From positions 3,472,001-3,536,000 of the forward strand of contig NZ_CP016793.1 in NCBI RefSeq assembly GCF_001701025.1: 64,000 nucleotides of DNA. The letters are read 5' to 3'. This document shows positions 27,352 to 36,852 of the stretch, in pieces (position 1 is the first letter of the stretch; the number at the start of each line of letters is the position of its first letter). A program made the position numbers and the translations under genes. A model generated the notes under the pieces. It did no database searches. It saw only the letters and a program-made list of their open reading frames with translations, and was not told the origin of the DNA. This DNA is from Lentzea guizhouensis (GTDB taxonomy: Bacteria; Actinomycetota; Actinomycetes; Mycobacteriales; Pseudonocardiaceae).

Positions 27352-27720
27352 GTGATTCAGCAGGAGTCGCGACTTCGTGTCGCCGACAACACCGGTGCGA
27401 AGGAAATCCTTTGCATCCGTGTTCTCGGTGGCTCGGGTCGCCGCTACGCGGGCATCGGCGACATCATCGTCGCGACCGTCAAGGACGCGATCCCCGGTGC
27501 CGGCGTGAAGAAGGGTGACGTCGTCAAGGCCGTCATCGTCCGCACCGTCAAGGAGCGCCGTCGCGCGGATGGCTCGTACATCCGCTTCGACGAGAACGCC
27601 GCCGTGCTCATCAAGAACGACAACGAGCCGCGCGGTACCCGCATCTTCGGCCCGGTCGGTCGCGAGCTGCGTGACAAGAAGTTCATGAAGATCATCTCGC
27701 TGGCTCCGGAGGTGCTCTGA
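27352..27720 (+). CDS. rplN: 50S ribosomal protein L14
   Basis: The 122-aa protein, standard length, begins [20 protein letters not shown] and contains [20 protein letters not shown] start with AGGAG about 8 nt upstream. First gene of the spc section, which continues directly from S10 without a visible strong promoter. Confidence 0.99.
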   Translation: MIQQESRLRVADNTGAKEILCIRVLGGSGRRYAGIGDIIVATVKDAIPGAGVKKGDVVKAVIVRTVKERRRADGSYIRFDENAAVLIKNDNEPRGTRIFGPVGRELRDKKFMKIISLAPEVL

Positions 27721-27722
27721 CC

Positions 27723-28037
27723 ATGAAGGTGAAGAAGGGCGACACGGTCGTCGTCATCGCCGGCAAGGACAAGGGCGCGAAGGGCAAGGTCATCCAGGCC
27801 TACCCGGAGACCGGCAAGGTCCTGGTCGAGGGCGTCAACCGGATCAAGAAGCACACCCGGATCACGCAGACCCAGCGCGGCGCGCAGTCCGGTGGCATCG
27901 TGACCCAGGAAGCCCCGATCAACGTCTCCAACGTGATGGTGGTCGACTCGGACGGCAAGCCGACCCGTGTTGGTTACCGGACGAACGACGAGGGCAAGCG
28001 GGTCCGCATTTCCCGTCGTAACGGGAAGGACATCTGA
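27723..28037 (+). CDS. rplX: 50S ribosomal protein L24
   Basis: The 104-aa protein has a KOW motif at the N-terminus ([20 protein letters not shown]) and [12 protein letters not shown], typical of L24, an early assembly protein. Two bases separate it from rplN. Confidence 0.99.
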   Translation: MKVKKGDTVVVIAGKDKGAKGKVIQAYPETGKVLVEGVNRIKKHTRITQTQRGAQSGGIVTQEAPINVSNVMVVDSDGKPTRVGYRTNDEGKRVRISRRNGKDI

Positions 28038-28039
28038 TC

Positions 28040-28603
28040 ATGACTACCGCAGAGAAGATCATCCCGCGGCTCAAGACGCGCTACCGCGACGAGATCAAGG
28101 GCGAGCTGCAGAAGCAGTTCTCCTTTGGCAACGTCATGCAGATCCCGGGCGTCGTGAAGGTCGTCGTCAACATGGGTGTCGGCGACGCCGCCCGTGACGG
28201 CAAGCTGATCGACGGTGCCGTCAAGGACCTCTCGATCATCACCGGTCAGCGCCCCGAGGTCCGTCGGGCCCGCAAGTCCATCGCGCAGTTCAAGCTGCGC
28301 GAGGGCATGCCGATCGGCGCGCGCGTCACGCTGCGCGGCGACCGCATGTGGGAGTTCCTGGACCGCCTGCTGACGATCGCGCTGCCCCGCATCCGCGACT
28401 TCCGCGGCCTGTCGGGCAAGCAGTTCGACGGCAACGGCAACTACACGTTCGGTCTGAACGAGCAGTCGATGTTCCACGAGATCGACCCCGACTCGATCGA
28501 CCGTCCCCGCGGCATGGACATCACCGTCGTCACCACCGCCACGAACGACGAGGAGGGCCGGGCGCTGCTGAAGCTCCTGGGCTTCCCGTTCAAGGAGAAC
28601 TGA
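28040..28603 (+). CDS. rplE: 50S ribosomal protein L5
   Basis: The 187-aa protein contains [16 protein letters not shown], the characteristic [20 protein letters not shown] and [21 protein letters not shown]. It binds 5S rRNA. Two bases separate it from rplX. Confidence 0.99.
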   Translation: MTTAEKIIPRLKTRYRDEIKGELQKQFSFGNVMQIPGVVKVVVNMGVGDAARDGKLIDGAVKDLSIITGQRPEVRRARKSIAQFKLREGMPIGARVTLRGDRMWEFLDRLLTIALPRIRDFRGLSGKQFDGNGNYTFGLNEQSMFHEIDPDSIDRPRGMDITVVTTATNDEEGRALLKLLGFPFKEN

Positions 28604-28607
28604 GTCG

Positions 28608-28793
28608 ATGGCCAAGAAGGCGTTGATCAACAAGGCCGCGAAGAAGCCGAAGTTCAAGGTCCGGGGCTACACCCGGTGCCAGCGTTGCGGCCGCCCCCAC
28701 GCGGTGTTCCGCAAGTTCGGCCTCTGCCGGATCTGCCTGCGCGAGATGGCTCACCGCGGTGAGCTGCCTGGCGTGAGCAAGTCCAGCTGGTAA
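28608..28793 (+). CDS. rpsZ: 30S ribosomal protein S14, zinc-binding type Z
   Basis: This 61-aa form of S14 has two CxxC pairs ([20 protein letters not shown]), so it is the zinc-containing short paralogue. Actinobacteria often carry a zinc-free S14 elsewhere that replaces it under zinc limitation. It lies between rplE and rpsH, the standard place. Confidence 0.98.
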   Translation: MAKKALINKAAKKPKFKVRGYTRCQRCGRPHAVFRKFGLCRICLREMAHRGELPGVSKSSW

Positions 28794-28835
28794 TTCAGAG
28801 CATCATTACTTCGCTGTAGGCCCGCACGCGACCGT

Positions 28836-28861
28836 CCAGTCCTCCCTCCGGGGAGGGCTGG
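28836..28861 (+). promoter_or_regulatory. Hairpin between rpsZ and rpsH
   Basis: CCAGTCCTCCC (28836-28846) pairs with 28851-28861 around TCCG with one T-G pair. It lies in the 117-base gap inside the spc operon. Partial terminator or processing site; weak evidence. Confidence 0.45.
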
Positions 28862-28910
28862 TCTGGACCCCGAGCGGCGAACCGCAGCGAGAAAGGTTGA
28901 CCAGGTCACC

Positions 28911-29309
28911 ATGACGATGACCGACCCGATCGCAGACATGCTCACTCGTCTGCGGAACGCGAATTCGGCTTACCACGACAAGGTCGTGATGCCGCACTCG
29001 AAGCTGAAGGCCAACATCGCCGAGATCCTCAAGCGCGAGGGCTACATCGCCTCGTACCGCGACGAGGAGGGCGAGGTCGCGAAGAACCTCGTCGTCGAGC
29101 TGAAGTACGGCCCGAACCGCGAGCGCAGCATCGCCGGCCTCCGCCGCGTGTCGAAGCCGGGCCTGCGCGTGTACGCGAAGTCCACCGGCCTGCCCCGAGT
29201 TCTCGGCGGCCTCGGCGTGGCGATCATTTCGACCTCTGGCGGTCTCATGACCGACCGCCAGGCCAACAAGGCAGGCGTGGGCGGAGAAGTCCTCGCCTAC
29301 GTTTGGTAA
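28911..29309 (+). CDS. rpsH: 30S ribosomal protein S8
   Basis: The 132-aa protein begins [20 protein letters not shown] and ends with the S8 signature [20 protein letters not shown]. In other bacteria S8 represses the spc operon; no binding site was looked for here. Confidence 0.99.
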   Translation: MTMTDPIADMLTRLRNANSAYHDKVVMPHSKLKANIAEILKREGYIASYRDEEGEVAKNLVVELKYGPNRERSIAGLRRVSKPGLRVYAKSTGLPRVLGGLGVAIISTSGGLMTDRQANKAGVGGEVLAYVW

Positions 29310-29321
29310 GGGGGAGTAGAC

Positions 29322-29861
29322 ATGTCGCGCATCGGTAAGCAGCCGATCATTGTCCCCTCCGGGGTCGACGTGAACATCGCCGGCCAGGACGTCAGCATCA
29401 AGGGCCCGAAGGGCACCCTGTCGCTGACGATCGCTGAGCCGATCAGCCTGGAGAAGGCTGAGGACGGCACTCTCGAGGTCAAGCGTCCGAACGACGAGCG
29501 TCGCAACCGCGCGCTCCACGGCCTGTCGCGCACGCTGGTGCACAACATGGTCGTCGGTGTGACCCAGGGTTACGAAAAGAAGATGGAGATCCACGGCGTC
29601 GGTTACCGCGTCGCGCTCAAGGGCTCTGAGCTCGAGTTCGCGCTCGGTTACTCGCACCCCGTCAAGGTGGAGGCCCCCGCGGGCATCACCTTCGCGGTCG
29701 AGACCCCGACCCGCTTCTCCGTCTCGGGTATCGACAAGCAGCTGGTCGGTGAGGTCGCCGCCAACATCCGCAAGCTGCGCAAGCCCGACCCGTACAAGGG
29801 CAAGGGCGTCCGGTACTCGGGCGAGAAGATCCGTCGCAAGGTCGGAAAGACGGGTAAGTGA
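29322..29861 (+). CDS. rplF: 50S ribosomal protein L6
   Basis: The 179-aa protein begins [17 protein letters not shown] and ends with [20 protein letters not shown], the L6 C-terminal signature. Two repeated alpha/beta domains as usual. The stop is one base before the rplR ATG. Confidence 0.99.
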   Translation: MSRIGKQPIIVPSGVDVNIAGQDVSIKGPKGTLSLTIAEPISLEKAEDGTLEVKRPNDERRNRALHGLSRTLVHNMVVGVTQGYEKKMEIHGVGYRVALKGSELEFALGYSHPVKVEAPAGITFAVETPTRFSVSGIDKQLVGEVAANIRKLRKPDPYKGKGVRYSGEKIRRKVGKTGK

Positions 29862-29862
29862 C

Positions 29863-30264
29863 ATGAGCGAGTCGACTGTTACGAAGCGCAAGCCGGTGGG
29901 CAAGGACATCTCCACCAGGCGCCGTGTTGCCAAGGCCCGTCGCCACTTCCGCCTCCGCAAGAAGGTCAGCGGCACCGCCGAGCGCCCGCGCCTGGTCGTG
30001 CACCGGTCGTCGAAGCACATCACCGTGCAGATCATCGACGACCTCAAGGGCCACACGGTCGCGTCCGCTTCCTCCATGGAGGCCGACGTCCGTGCCCTGG
30101 ACGGCGACAAGAAGGCCCGCGCGGCCAAGGTCGGCCAGCTGGCCGCGGCCCGTGCCAAGGACGCCGGCGTCAACGCGGTCGTGTTCGACCGCGGCGGCAA
30201 CGCGTACCACGGCCGCATCGCCGCTCTGGCTGACGCCGCTCGCGAGGCGGGGCTGGAGTTCTGA
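29863..30264 (+). CDS. rplR: 50S ribosomal protein L18
   Basis: The 133-aa protein starts at ATG 29863, one base after the rplF stop ([20 protein letters not shown]). It contains [20 protein letters not shown] and [20 protein letters not shown], the 5S-rRNA-binding L18 features. In-frame starts upstream lie inside rplF and are rejected. Confidence 0.98.
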   Translation: MSESTVTKRKPVGKDISTRRRVAKARRHFRLRKKVSGTAERPRLVVHRSSKHITVQIIDDLKGHTVASASSMEADVRALDGDKKARAAKVGQLAAARAKDAGVNAVVFDRGGNAYHGRIAALADAAREAGLEF

Positions 30265-30298
30265 CAATGATCATTTCTGGAATTGAGAGGGACGCCTG

Positions 30299-30907
30299 AT
30301 GCCAGGACGTACGCGTCGCGAAGGCGGCGGGGGCGAGCGCGGAGAGCGCCGCGACCGTCGTGACGGCGGCCGCGGCGGCGCGGCCCAGGAGAAGACCCCC
30401 CACCTCGAGCGCGTGGTTGCGATCAACCGCGTCTCCAAGGTGGTCAAGGGTGGTCGTCGCTTCAGCTTCACCGCGCTCGTCGTGGTGGGCGACGGCGACG
30501 GCATGGTCGGCGTCGGCTACGGCAAGGCCAAGGAAGTTCCCGCGGCCATCGCCAAGGGTGTCGAGGAAGCGAAGAAGAACTTCTTCCGCGTGCCTCGCAT
30601 CGCCGGCACCATCCCGCACCCGATCCAGGGTGAGAAGGCCGCCGGTGTGGTCCTGCTGCGTCCGGCCTCGGCCGGTACCGGTGTCATCGCGGGTGGCGCC
30701 GTCCGCGCCGTCCTCGAGTGCGCCGGCGTGCACGACGTGCTGTCGAAGTCCCTGGGCTCCGACAACGCGATCAACATCGTGCACGCGACCGTGGCGGCCC
30801 TCAAGGGCCTGCAGCGTCCCGAAGAGGTCGCGGCCCGTCGTGGCCTGCCCCTCGAGGACGTCGCTCCCGCCGGCATGATCCGCGCCCGCGCGGGCCAGGG
30901 GGTGTGA
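30299..30907 (+). CDS. rpsE: 30S ribosomal protein S5
   Basis: The 202-aa protein has a basic, Gly/Arg-rich N-terminal extension (about residues 1-35) typical of actinobacteria. [39 protein letters not shown] and [20 protein letters not shown] follow. ATG start with GAGAGG upstream. Confidence 0.99.
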   Translation: MPGRTRREGGGGERGERRDRRDGGRGGAAQEKTPHLERVVAINRVSKVVKGGRRFSFTALVVVGDGDGMVGVGYGKAKEVPAAIAKGVEEAKKNFFRVPRIAGTIPHPIQGEKAAGVVLLRPASAGTGVIAGGAVRAVLECAGVHDVLSKSLGSDNAINIVHATVAALKGLQRPEEVAARRGLPLEDVAPAGMIRARAGQGV

Positions 30908-30909
30908 TC

Positions 30910-31095
30910 ATGGCTCAGCTCAAGATCACCCAGGTCCGCAGCACCATCGGCACCAAGCACAACCACCGCGAGTCGATCCGGACCCTCGGGCTCGGCAAGA
31001 TCCGCAAGTCGGTCGTGCGTGAGGACTCTCCCCAGGTCCGCGGCTTGATCCACGCCGTGCGCCACCTGGTGGAGGTCGAGGAGGTCCAGTCGTGA
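30910..31095 (+). CDS. rpmD: 50S ribosomal protein L30
   Basis: The 61-aa protein ([20 protein letters not shown], then [20 protein letters not shown]) matches L30 in length and motifs. It starts two bases after rpsE, and the end overlaps the rplO GTG by four bases. Confidence 0.97.
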   Translation: MAQLKITQVRSTIGTKHNHRESIRTLGLGKIRKSVVREDSPQVRGLIHAVRHLVEVEEVQS

Positions 31096-31532
31096 CCATC
31101 AAGATCCACGACCTGCGTCCCGCCCCCGGCGCCAAGACCGCCAAGACCCGCGTCGGTCGTGGTGAGGGCTCCAAGGGCAAGACGTCCGGCCGCGGTACGA
31201 AGGGCACGGGCGCTCGCAAGAACGTCTCGCCGCGCTTCGAAGGTGGCCAGATGCCGCTGCAGATGCGGCTGCCCAAGATGAAGGGCTTCAAGAACCCGTT
31301 CCGCACGGAGTACCAGGTCGTGAATGTCTCCGACATCGCTGCCTCGTTCCCCGAGGGTGGGTCCGTCGACGTCGCCGCGCTGGTGCTGGCCGGGCTGGTC
31401 CGCAAGGGCTCGCTCGTCAAGGTGCTGGGCGATGGTGAGGTCAGCGTGAAGCTGGACGTCACCGCGAACAAGTTCTCCAAGACCGCTGTGGAGAAGATCG
31501 CTGCTGCGGGTGGGACGACCACGGTCGCCTGA
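31092..31532 (+). CDS. rplO: 50S ribosomal protein L15
   Basis: The 146-aa protein begins [20 protein letters not shown]. It has the Gly/Lys-rich L15 N-terminus ([18 protein letters not shown]) and [18 protein letters not shown]. Last gene of this operon section, followed by a strong terminator. Confidence 0.99.
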   Translation: MTIKIHDLRPAPGAKTAKTRVGRGEGSKGKTSGRGTKGTGARKNVSPRFEGGQMPLQMRLPKMKGFKNPFRTEYQVVNVSDIAASFPEGGSVDVAALVLAGLVRKGSLVKVLGDGEVSVKLDVTANKFSKTAVEKIAAAGGTTTVA

Positions 31533-31543
31533 TCCCGCATGGT

Positions 31544-31580
31544 CTGAAGGGCCCTGAGGCTTCGCCTCGGGGCCCTTCAG
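31544..31580 (+). terminator. Terminator after rplO
   Basis: CTGAAGGGCCCTGAGGC (31544-31560) pairs with 31564-31580 around TTC, 17 bp with one T-G pair, 11 bases after the rplO stop. It separates the spc ribosomal genes from secY, which here has its own upstream region. Confidence 0.9.
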
Positions 31581-31585
31581 TGTTC

Positions 31586-31602
31586 CTGGGGCTCCGCCCC
31601 AG
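31586..31602. repeat. Small palindromic element CTGGGGC-TCC-GCCCCAG
   Basis: A perfect 7-bp stem with a TCC loop, five bases after the terminator and followed by ACCCC. Very similar GGGGCTCCGCCCC sequences recur between genes in many actinobacterial genomes, as I recall. It may be a REP-like element or a second terminator. Confidence 0.5.
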
Positions 31603-32193
31603 ACCCCGACACTCCCAAAGAAGCCCTCCACCTCCGCCACTCTCAGGTAGATGGCACGCCTGTTCCGTAGAGCGGCCGCCGGTTGCGTCGTTGGTTGCGT
31701 TGCGGTGATGCCTTCCCCGTCTAGCACCCCAGAGCGGGCCCGGCAGACGATTGGAGCGCTAGACGGGGAAGCCACCACCGCCGCGCTTCGCGCGAAGAGC
31801 TTCAGGACTCGGCATTCGTCGTGGCTTTTCGTCTCGCCTTCGGCTCGATCAAGAGCAGGCGTCTGCGGCGCGGCGATTCTGCGGGTAGCTGAACTTTGGG
31901 GTGGCTCGACGGGAACACCGGAGCCCCGGCTGGCGTTCGCCTGGGGCTGTCGTGGCTGCTCGTAGCACGGAATGTCCGGGTTGACTACCCCGGATGGGTG
32001 AGTGGTCGGGGCAGAGATCAACCGAGTTGAACCTGTGATTGGCCACTGGGTACGACCAGGTCGTGGGGGGCTGTTAGTGTTGCGGGCTGAACCCGGATGT
32101 CCTCCGGGTTGCTTGGTCGTGGCTACCTACCTCGGCCCTGCCATCTACCGCATGTGCCGGTCCCTGGGGGTCGGCAACGCTCAGGAGGTTCGC
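31603..32193 (+). other. Long gap upstream of secY (no gene seen)
   Basis: About 590 bases without a convincing gene; open frames here lack ribosome binding sites and family patterns. The gap contains a 13-bp inverted repeat (31712-31771) and small TTCG hairpins such as AGCCCC...GGGGCT at 31921-31947. A promoter candidate for secY is TTGAAC (32027-32032), an 18-bp spacer and TACGAC (32051-32056). In many relatives secY is closer to rplO, so this gap may have gained repetitive sequence. Confidence 0.5.
31712..31771. repeat. 13-bp inverted repeat CTTCCCCGTCTAG
   Basis: CTTCCCCGTCTAG (31712-31724) recurs as its exact reverse complement at 31759-31771, 34 bases apart. The internal CTAGACGG is also found in the direct repeats at 40150-40192. 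It could be a REP-like element or the ends of a very small mobile sequence. Confidence 0.6.
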
Positions 32194-33507
32194 GTGCTCG
32201 GCGCATTCCGCTCGGCTCTCGCGACGCCGGATCTACGCAAGAAGATCCTGTTCACGCTCGGGATCATCATTGTGTACCGGCTTGGTGCGACCATGCCCGC
32301 GCCGGGCGTGTCCTTCAAGAACGTGCGGGCGTGTGCTGAGCAGCTTGAAGGCCAGAACATCTACTCGCTGATCAACCTGTTCAGCGGTGGCGCGCTGCTC
32401 AACCTGTCGGTGTTCGCGCTGGGGATCATGCCCTACATCACCGCGAGCATCATCATCCAGTTGCTCACCGTGGTGATCCCGCGGTTCGAGCAGCTGAAGA
32501 AGGAAGGGCAGGCCGGGCAGGGCAAGCTCACGCAGTACACCCGCTACCTGACCATCGGGCTCGCGATCCTGCAGTCCACCGGTCTGGTCGCGCTGGCGGT
32601 GCGCGGGCAGCTGTTCGGTGAGTGCGACCAGGACGTCATCCCCGCCAAGGACAGCATCTTCACGCTGATCGTCATGGTCATCGTGATGACGGCGGGTACC
32701 TCGGTCATCATGTGGCTGGGCGAGCTCATCACCGAGAAGGGCATCGGCAACGGCATGTCGTTGCTGATCTTCACCGGTATCGCCGCCCGGATCCCGGCCG
32801 AGGGCAAGAACATCTGGGACAAGGACCAGAGCCGCATCACGTTCGTCCTGGTCTGCATCGCTGCTCTGATCATCATCGCGAGCGTCATCTACGTCGAGCA
32901 GGCCCAGCGCCGGATTCCGGTGCAGTACGCCAAGCGCATGATCGGGCGCCGCATGTACGGCGGCACCTCGACCTACCTCCCGCTCAAGGTGAACCAGGCC
33001 GGCGTCATCCCGGTCATCTTCGCTTCGTCGCTGCTCTACTTGCCGGACCTGATCGTCCGCCTCACGAACTCGACCGGTGAGCCGAACTGGTTCACGACGT
33101 TCGTGCAGACCTACCTGGTCAAGCAGTCGAGCTGGGTGCACATCAGCGCCTACTTCCTGCTGATCGTCTTCTTCACGTACTTCTACGTCGGCATCACGTT
33201 CAACCCGGACGAGCGTGCTGACGAGATGAAGAAGTTCGGTGGCTTCATCCCCGGGATCCGACCCGGTCGTCCCACCGCCGAGTACCTGAAGTTCGTGCTG
33301 GGTCGCATCACGCTTCCCGGCTCGCTCTACCTCGGCATCGTGGCGATCCTGCCGAACCTGTTCCTCGACATCACGAGCGAGGGCCAGAACCAGAACTTCC
33401 CGTTCGGCGGTACCGCGGTTCTGATCATGGTCGGTGTCGGTCTCGACACCGTGAAGCAGATCGAGAGCCAGCTCATGCAGCGCAATTACGAAGGGTTCCT
33501 CCGCTAG
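32194..33507 (+). CDS. secY: Preprotein translocase channel subunit SecY
   Basis: The 437-aa protein, usual length, starts at GTG 32194 with CAGGAGG 5 nt upstream. It reads VLGAFRSALATPDLRKKILF with ten membrane helices. The plug and lateral gate region has GIMPYITASIIIQLL, and the C-terminal cytoplasmic loops that contact SecA or the ribosome have GFIPGIRPGRPTAEYL. A much longer in-frame reading from 32002 would include leader sequence and is rejected. The adk ATG follows the stop directly. Confidence 0.98.
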   Translation: MLGAFRSALATPDLRKKILFTLGIIIVYRLGATMPAPGVSFKNVRACAEQLEGQNIYSLINLFSGGALLNLSVFALGIMPYITASIIIQLLTVVIPRFEQLKKEGQAGQGKLTQYTRYLTIGLAILQSTGLVALAVRGQLFGECDQDVIPAKDSIFTLIVMVIVMTAGTSVIMWLGELITEKGIGNGMSLLIFTGIAARIPAEGKNIWDKDQSRITFVLVCIAALIIIASVIYVEQAQRRIPVQYAKRMIGRRMYGGTSTYLPLKVNQAGVIPVIFASSLLYLPDLIVRLTNSTGEPNWFTTFVQTYLVKQSSWVHISAYFLLIVFFTYFYVGITFNPDERADEMKKFGGFIPGIRPGRPTAEYLKFVLGRITLPGSLYLGIVAILPNLFLDITSEGQNQNFPFGGTAVLIMVGVGLDTVKQIESQLMQRNYEGFLR

Positions 33508-34068
33508 ATGCGACTCGTTCTCGTTGGCCCGCCCGGAGCGGGCAAGGGCACTCAGGCCGAGGTGCTGAGCACCAAGCTCGGCGTGCCGCACATCTCGACG
33601 GGCGACCTCTTCAGGTCACACATCAGCAACCAGACCGAGCTCGGGCTGGAGGTGCAGAGCATCCTCGACGAGGGCGCTCTCGTGCCCGACAGCATCACGA
33701 ACGAGATGGTGCGCAAGCGCTTGGCCGAGTCCGACGCCGCGGACGGCTTCCTGCTCGACGGGTTCCCCCGCAACGTGGCGCAGGCCGACAAGCTCGGCGA
33801 GTTCCTGTCCGTCGGCGGGCACGGGCTCGACGCGGTGCTGGAGTTCCGGGTCGACGAGGACGTCGTGGTCGAGCGGTTGCTGGCGCGCGGGCGCACGGAT
33901 GACAAGGAAGACGTCATCCGGCACCGGCAGCAGGTGTACCGCAACGAGACCGCGCCGCTGCTCGACTACTACGCGGACAAGGTCATCACCATCGACGCCG
34001 TCGGTGAGATCGATGAAATCAGTGAGCGGGCCCTCGCTGCGCTGCACGCGCTGCGCGGCGAGAAGTGA
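33508..34068 (+). CDS. adk: Adenylate kinase
   Basis: The 186-aa enzyme interconverts ATP + AMP and 2 ADP. The P-loop GPPGAGKGT is at residues 7-15, the AMP-binding segment is STGDLFR, and DGFPRN is present. It is the short form with a reduced LID (no zinc cysteines), normal for actinobacteria. The ATG follows the secY stop with no gap, and the end overlaps a GTG in front of map. Confidence 0.98.
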   Translation: MRLVLVGPPGAGKGTQAEVLSTKLGVPHISTGDLFRSHISNQTELGLEVQSILDEGALVPDSITNEMVRKRLAESDAADGFLLDGFPRNVAQADKLGEFLSVGGHGLDAVLEFRVDEDVVVERLLARGRTDDKEDVIRHRQQVYRNETAPLLDYYADKVITIDAVGEIDEISERALAALHALRGEK

Positions 34069-34121
34069 CCGGTGGACTGCTCGACCGACTCCGGTCCCTC
34101 GTTTCCCCAGGCAGTGAAAGC

Positions 34122-34895
34122 ATGATCGAGATCAAGACCCGCGGCCAGCTGGAGGCCATGCGCGCCTCCGGCCTGGTCGTGGCCAGCGCCCTGCGCAACG
34201 TCGTCGACGCGGTGAAGGTCGGTGTCTCCACGCAGGAGCTCGACGAGATCGCCGAGCAGACCATCCGCGACGCCGGCGCCGTCCCGTCGTTCAAGGGCTA
34301 CAACGGCTTCCCGGCGAGCATCTGCGCGTCGGTGAACGAGCAGATCGTCCACGGCATCCCCAGCAGCAAGCAGGTGCTGGCCGAGGGCGACCTCATCTCC
34401 ATCGACTGCGGTGCCATCCTCGACGGCTGGCACGGCGACTCGGCGGTCACCGTGGGCGTCGGCGAGCTCTCGCCGGCCGACCACAAGCTCTCCGAGGCGA
34501 CCAGGCTGTCGATGCTCGCGGGCATCGAGGCCGCGCTGCCCGGCGGCAGGCTCACCGACATCTCGTTCGCCATCGAGGCATCGGCCATCGAGTCGGGCGA
34601 GCGCGACGGCATCGAGTACGGCATCGTCGCGGACTACGGCGGCCACGGCATCGGCACCAAGATGCACATGGACCCGTTCCTGCCGAACTACGGCAAGCCT
34701 GGCAAGGGCCCGAAGCTCAAGGTCGGCATGGCCATCGCGATCGAGCCGATGCTCACGCTCGGCACGGACGACTCGCAGGAGCTGGAGGACGGCTGGACCG
34801 TCATCACGCTCGACGGGACGCGTGCCGCGCACTGGGAGCACACGGTCGCGATCACCGAGGAAGGTCCCTGGGTGCTCACCGCGCCCGAGGAGTGA
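34122..34895 (+). CDS. map: Methionine aminopeptidase, type I
   Basis: Removes the N-terminal Met from new proteins. From ATG 34122 (MIEIKTRGQLEAMRASG) the product is 257 aa. SVNEQIVHGIP and GDLISIDCGAILDGWHGDSAVT (metal-ligand Asp residues), YGGHGIGTKMHMDP and EPMLTLGTDD are visible; no zinc-finger extension. An alternative GTG 34065 overlaps the adk stop and would add 19 residues. I prefer 34122 because the third codon positions of those 19 codons are much less GC-rich than the gene. The Shine-Dalgarno at 34122 is weak. Confidence 0.93.
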   Translation: MIEIKTRGQLEAMRASGLVVASALRNVVDAVKVGVSTQELDEIAEQTIRDAGAVPSFKGYNGFPASICASVNEQIVHGIPSSKQVLAEGDLISIDCGAILDGWHGDSAVTVGVGELSPADHKLSEATRLSMLAGIEAALPGGRLTDISFAIEASAIESGERDGIEYGIVADYGGHGIGTKMHMDPFLPNYGKPGKGPKLKVGMAIAIEPMLTLGTDDSQELEDGWTVITLDGTRAAHWEHTVAITEEGPWVLTAPEE

Positions 34896-34920
34896 GCCCG
34901 GCACCACCGCAGAACGTCTT

Positions 34921-34961
34921 CGGCGCGGCCCCCGTCTCCACGTGAGGCGGGGGCCGCGCCG
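34921..34961 (+). terminator. Terminator after map
   Basis: A perfect 14-bp stem CGGCGCGGCCCCCG (34921-34934) with 34948-34961 around a 13-base loop, 25 bases after the map stop. It ends the secY-adk-map operon. Confidence 0.85.
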
Positions 34962-35425
34962 TCGTGCGTCCGGACTTCGTACGTCGAAGCAGTGACTCGC
35001 ATCACCGAGGTGCACGACGCCGTCGTGCGCGATCGGGAGGTGCGGCTGAAGTCCGGACCGGAGGCCGCGGAGACGCGCGGCCGACGATCCGGCGGCGCCG
35101 CGCTCAACAGCGCAGCTCAGCGGTGCTCTGACGACACCCTGTACGGGAGGCGCGTCATCGCTTGACGCGTCCGCGCGCTGCGGTCGGTGTTGGGGTTGTA
35201 CGAGACCGAGAACAGCCGGATCGGCACGCTGCGGTCGTGGCTGGAGAGCTGCGCGCGCCGGGGTGGCGGAGTCGGCAGGGCCCGATTTGGGTTGCCGGAG
35301 TGAACTGCGTACACTGGTCAGGTGGCGCATCTGTAGCGCCGGTTCTGTCGTGCCCTCCGAGGTGAGATCGAGCCGGGGTGAAACGCGTCCAAAGGTTATT
35401 ATCACCGTCACGAAACGCGGAGGAC
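34962..35425 (+). other. Gap upstream of infA, with a possible gene remnant
   Basis: About 460 bases. One plus-strand frame reads from GTG 34992 (TRITEVHDAVVRDREVRLKS) to a TGA at 35162-35164. The same frame then continues as VLGLYETENSRIGTLRSWL and ends LPE at about 35303. It looks coding but is interrupted, so it may be a decayed gene; I cannot assign a family. A promoter candidate for infA follows at 35286-35315. Confidence 0.35.
35286..35315 (+). promoter_or_regulatory. Possible infA promoter
   Basis: A good -10 hexamer TACACT (35310-35315) lies 18 bp after a poor -35 (TTTGGG, 35286-35291). The transcript would start near 35322, about 104 bases before the infA ATG. A TATTAT at 35397-35402 is a second -10-like sequence without a -35. 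Confidence 0.4.
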
Positions 35426-35647
35426 ATGGGCAAGAAGGACGGGGCCATTGAGGTCGAGGGCCGCGTAGTCGAGCCGCTCCCCAACGCGATGTTCCGCGTC
35501 GAGTTGGAGAACGGTCACAAGGTACTCGCGCACATCAGCGGCAAGATGCGTCAGCACTACATCCGCATCCTCCCTGAGGACCGGGTTGTCGTGGAGCTCT
35601 CGCCCTACGACCTGTCCCGCGGGCGCATCGTCTACCGCTACAAGTGA
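35426..35647 (+). CDS. infA: Translation initiation factor IF-1
   Basis: The 73-aa OB-fold protein ([20 protein letters not shown] to [11 protein letters not shown]) is the standard IF-1 length and sequence. It binds the A site of the 30S subunit during initiation. The Shine-Dalgarno GGAGG lies only 2-3 bases before the ATG, unusually close. An in-frame ATG at 35378 upstream gives a non-family extension and is rejected. Confidence 0.98.
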   Translation: MGKKDGAIEVEGRVVEPLPNAMFRVELENGHKVLAHISGKMRQHYIRILPEDRVVVELSPYDLSRGRIVYRYK

Positions 35648-35672
35648 CCTCCAATAGCAGGAGACTTCAGGC

Positions 35673-35786
35673 GTGAAGGTCCAGCCGAGCGTCAAGAAGA
35701 TCTGCGACAAGTGCAAGGTGATCCGCCGTCACGGCCGGGTCATGGTGATCTGCGAGAACCTGCGCCACAAGCAGCGCCAGGGCTGA
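35673..35786 (+). CDS. rpmJ: 50S ribosomal protein L36
   Basis: A 37-aa protein from GTG 35673 ([20 protein letters not shown]) ending HKQRQG. C11, C14, C27 and H32 form the zinc site of the C+ form of L36. It lies between infA and rpsM as usual, with an AGGAG Shine-Dalgarno upstream. Confidence 0.97.
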   Translation: MKVQPSVKKICDKCKVIRRHGRVMVICENLRHKQRQG

Positions 35787-36003
35787 GCAGCTCCACCACG
35801 CGCTCGTCGAGATCTTCGATGACGCAGTAACGAGAAACTCCTCGCACCTGCCGCACGCAGGGCTTCAAGCGTGCGGACACCCCCGGATTCCAGGCCGGGG
35901 CCGGGACACCGGCTGTGAGAGCAGCCGGAACGACACAGCGAGTCAGTCGCCGGAACTGGGCGAGGAGCAGACCTGGAAGTAATCGACAGGAGCTAACCGC
36001 CAC

Positions 36004-36384
36004 ATGGCACGACTCGCTGGCGTCGACCTCCCCCGCGAAAAGCGGATGGAGATCGCGCTCACCTACATCTTCGGCATCGGCCGCACCCGTTCCAAGGAGG
36101 TGCTGGCCGCCACGTCGATCTCGCCCGACCTCCGGGTGAAGGATCTGACGGACGATGACGTCGCCACTCTGCGGGACTACATCGAGAACAACTTCAAGGT
36201 CGAGGGTGACCTCCGTCGCGAGGTCGCGGCCGACATCCGTCGCAAGATGGAGATCGGCTGCTACGCGGGTCTTCGGCACCGTCGCGGCCTGCCCGTTCGC
36301 GGACAGCGCACGAAGACGAACGCTCGTACCCGCAAGGGTCCGAAGAAGACCGTGGCCGGCAAGAAGAAGGCCGGCAAGAAGTAA
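36004..36384 (+). CDS. rpsM: 30S ribosomal protein S13
   Basis: The 126-aa protein begins [20 protein letters not shown] and contains [14 protein letters not shown] and the C-terminal [19 protein letters not shown] that contacts tRNA. It follows a 217-base leader with small GC hairpins (for example CCCCGG...CCGGGG at about 35881-35900). First gene of the alpha operon section. Confidence 0.99.
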   Translation: MARLAGVDLPREKRMEIALTYIFGIGRTRSKEVLAATSISPDLRVKDLTDDDVATLRDYIENNFKVEGDLRREVAADIRRKMEIGCYAGLRHRRGLPVRGQRTKTNARTRKGPKKTVAGKKKAGKK

Positions 36385-36421
36385 GACCTCGGGTCTGCTG
36401 CCCTCAACTTAGGAGTTTGTT

Positions 36422-36829
36422 TTGCCACCGAAGTCCCGTCAGGGCGCCGGGGTCAAGAAGATCCGGCGCAAGGAAAAGAAGAACGTCTCGCACGGCCAGG
36501 CGCACATCAAGAGCACGTTCAACAACACCATCGTGTCCATCACGGACCCGCTGGGCAACGTGATCTCGTGGGCCTCCGCCGGCCACGTCGGTTTCAAGGG
36601 TTCTCGCAAGTCCACGCCGTTCGCGGCGCAGATGGCTGCCGAGAACGCCGCCCGCAAGGCCGCAGAGCACGGCATGCGCAAGGTGGACGTGTTCGTCAAG
36701 GGTCCCGGCTCCGGCCGTGAGACCGCGATCCGTTCGCTGCAGGCCGCCGGTCTCGAGGTCGGCACCATCCAGGACGTGACCCCGCAGCCCCACAACGGCT
36801 GCCGCCCGCCCAAGCGGCGCCGGGTCTGA
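36422..36829 (+). CDS. rpsK: 30S ribosomal protein S11
   Basis: The 135-aa protein starts at TTG 36422 ([20 protein letters not shown]) with AGGAG about 8 nt upstream; no ATG or GTG is available in the right place. [19 protein letters not shown] and the C-terminal [16 protein letters not shown] are characteristic. S11 lines the mRNA exit near the E site. Confidence 0.98.
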   Translation: MPPKSRQGAGVKKIRRKEKKNVSHGQAHIKSTFNNTIVSITDPLGNVISWASAGHVGFKGSRKSTPFAAQMAAENAARKAAEHGMRKVDVFVKGPGSGRETAIRSLQAAGLEVGTIQDVTPQPHNGCRPPKRRRV

Positions 36830-36852
36830 GGCACGGGGAGGAGTAAGAACTA

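Noticed and set aside
31651..31965. Small plus-strand frame in the rplO-secY gap
   Set aside because: No ribosome binding site, mixed composition and overlap with the inverted repeat; more likely noncoding.
34065..34121. GTG 34065 as the map start
   Set aside because: It overlaps the adk stop attractively, but the 19 extra codons have low third-position GC and are not needed by the family.
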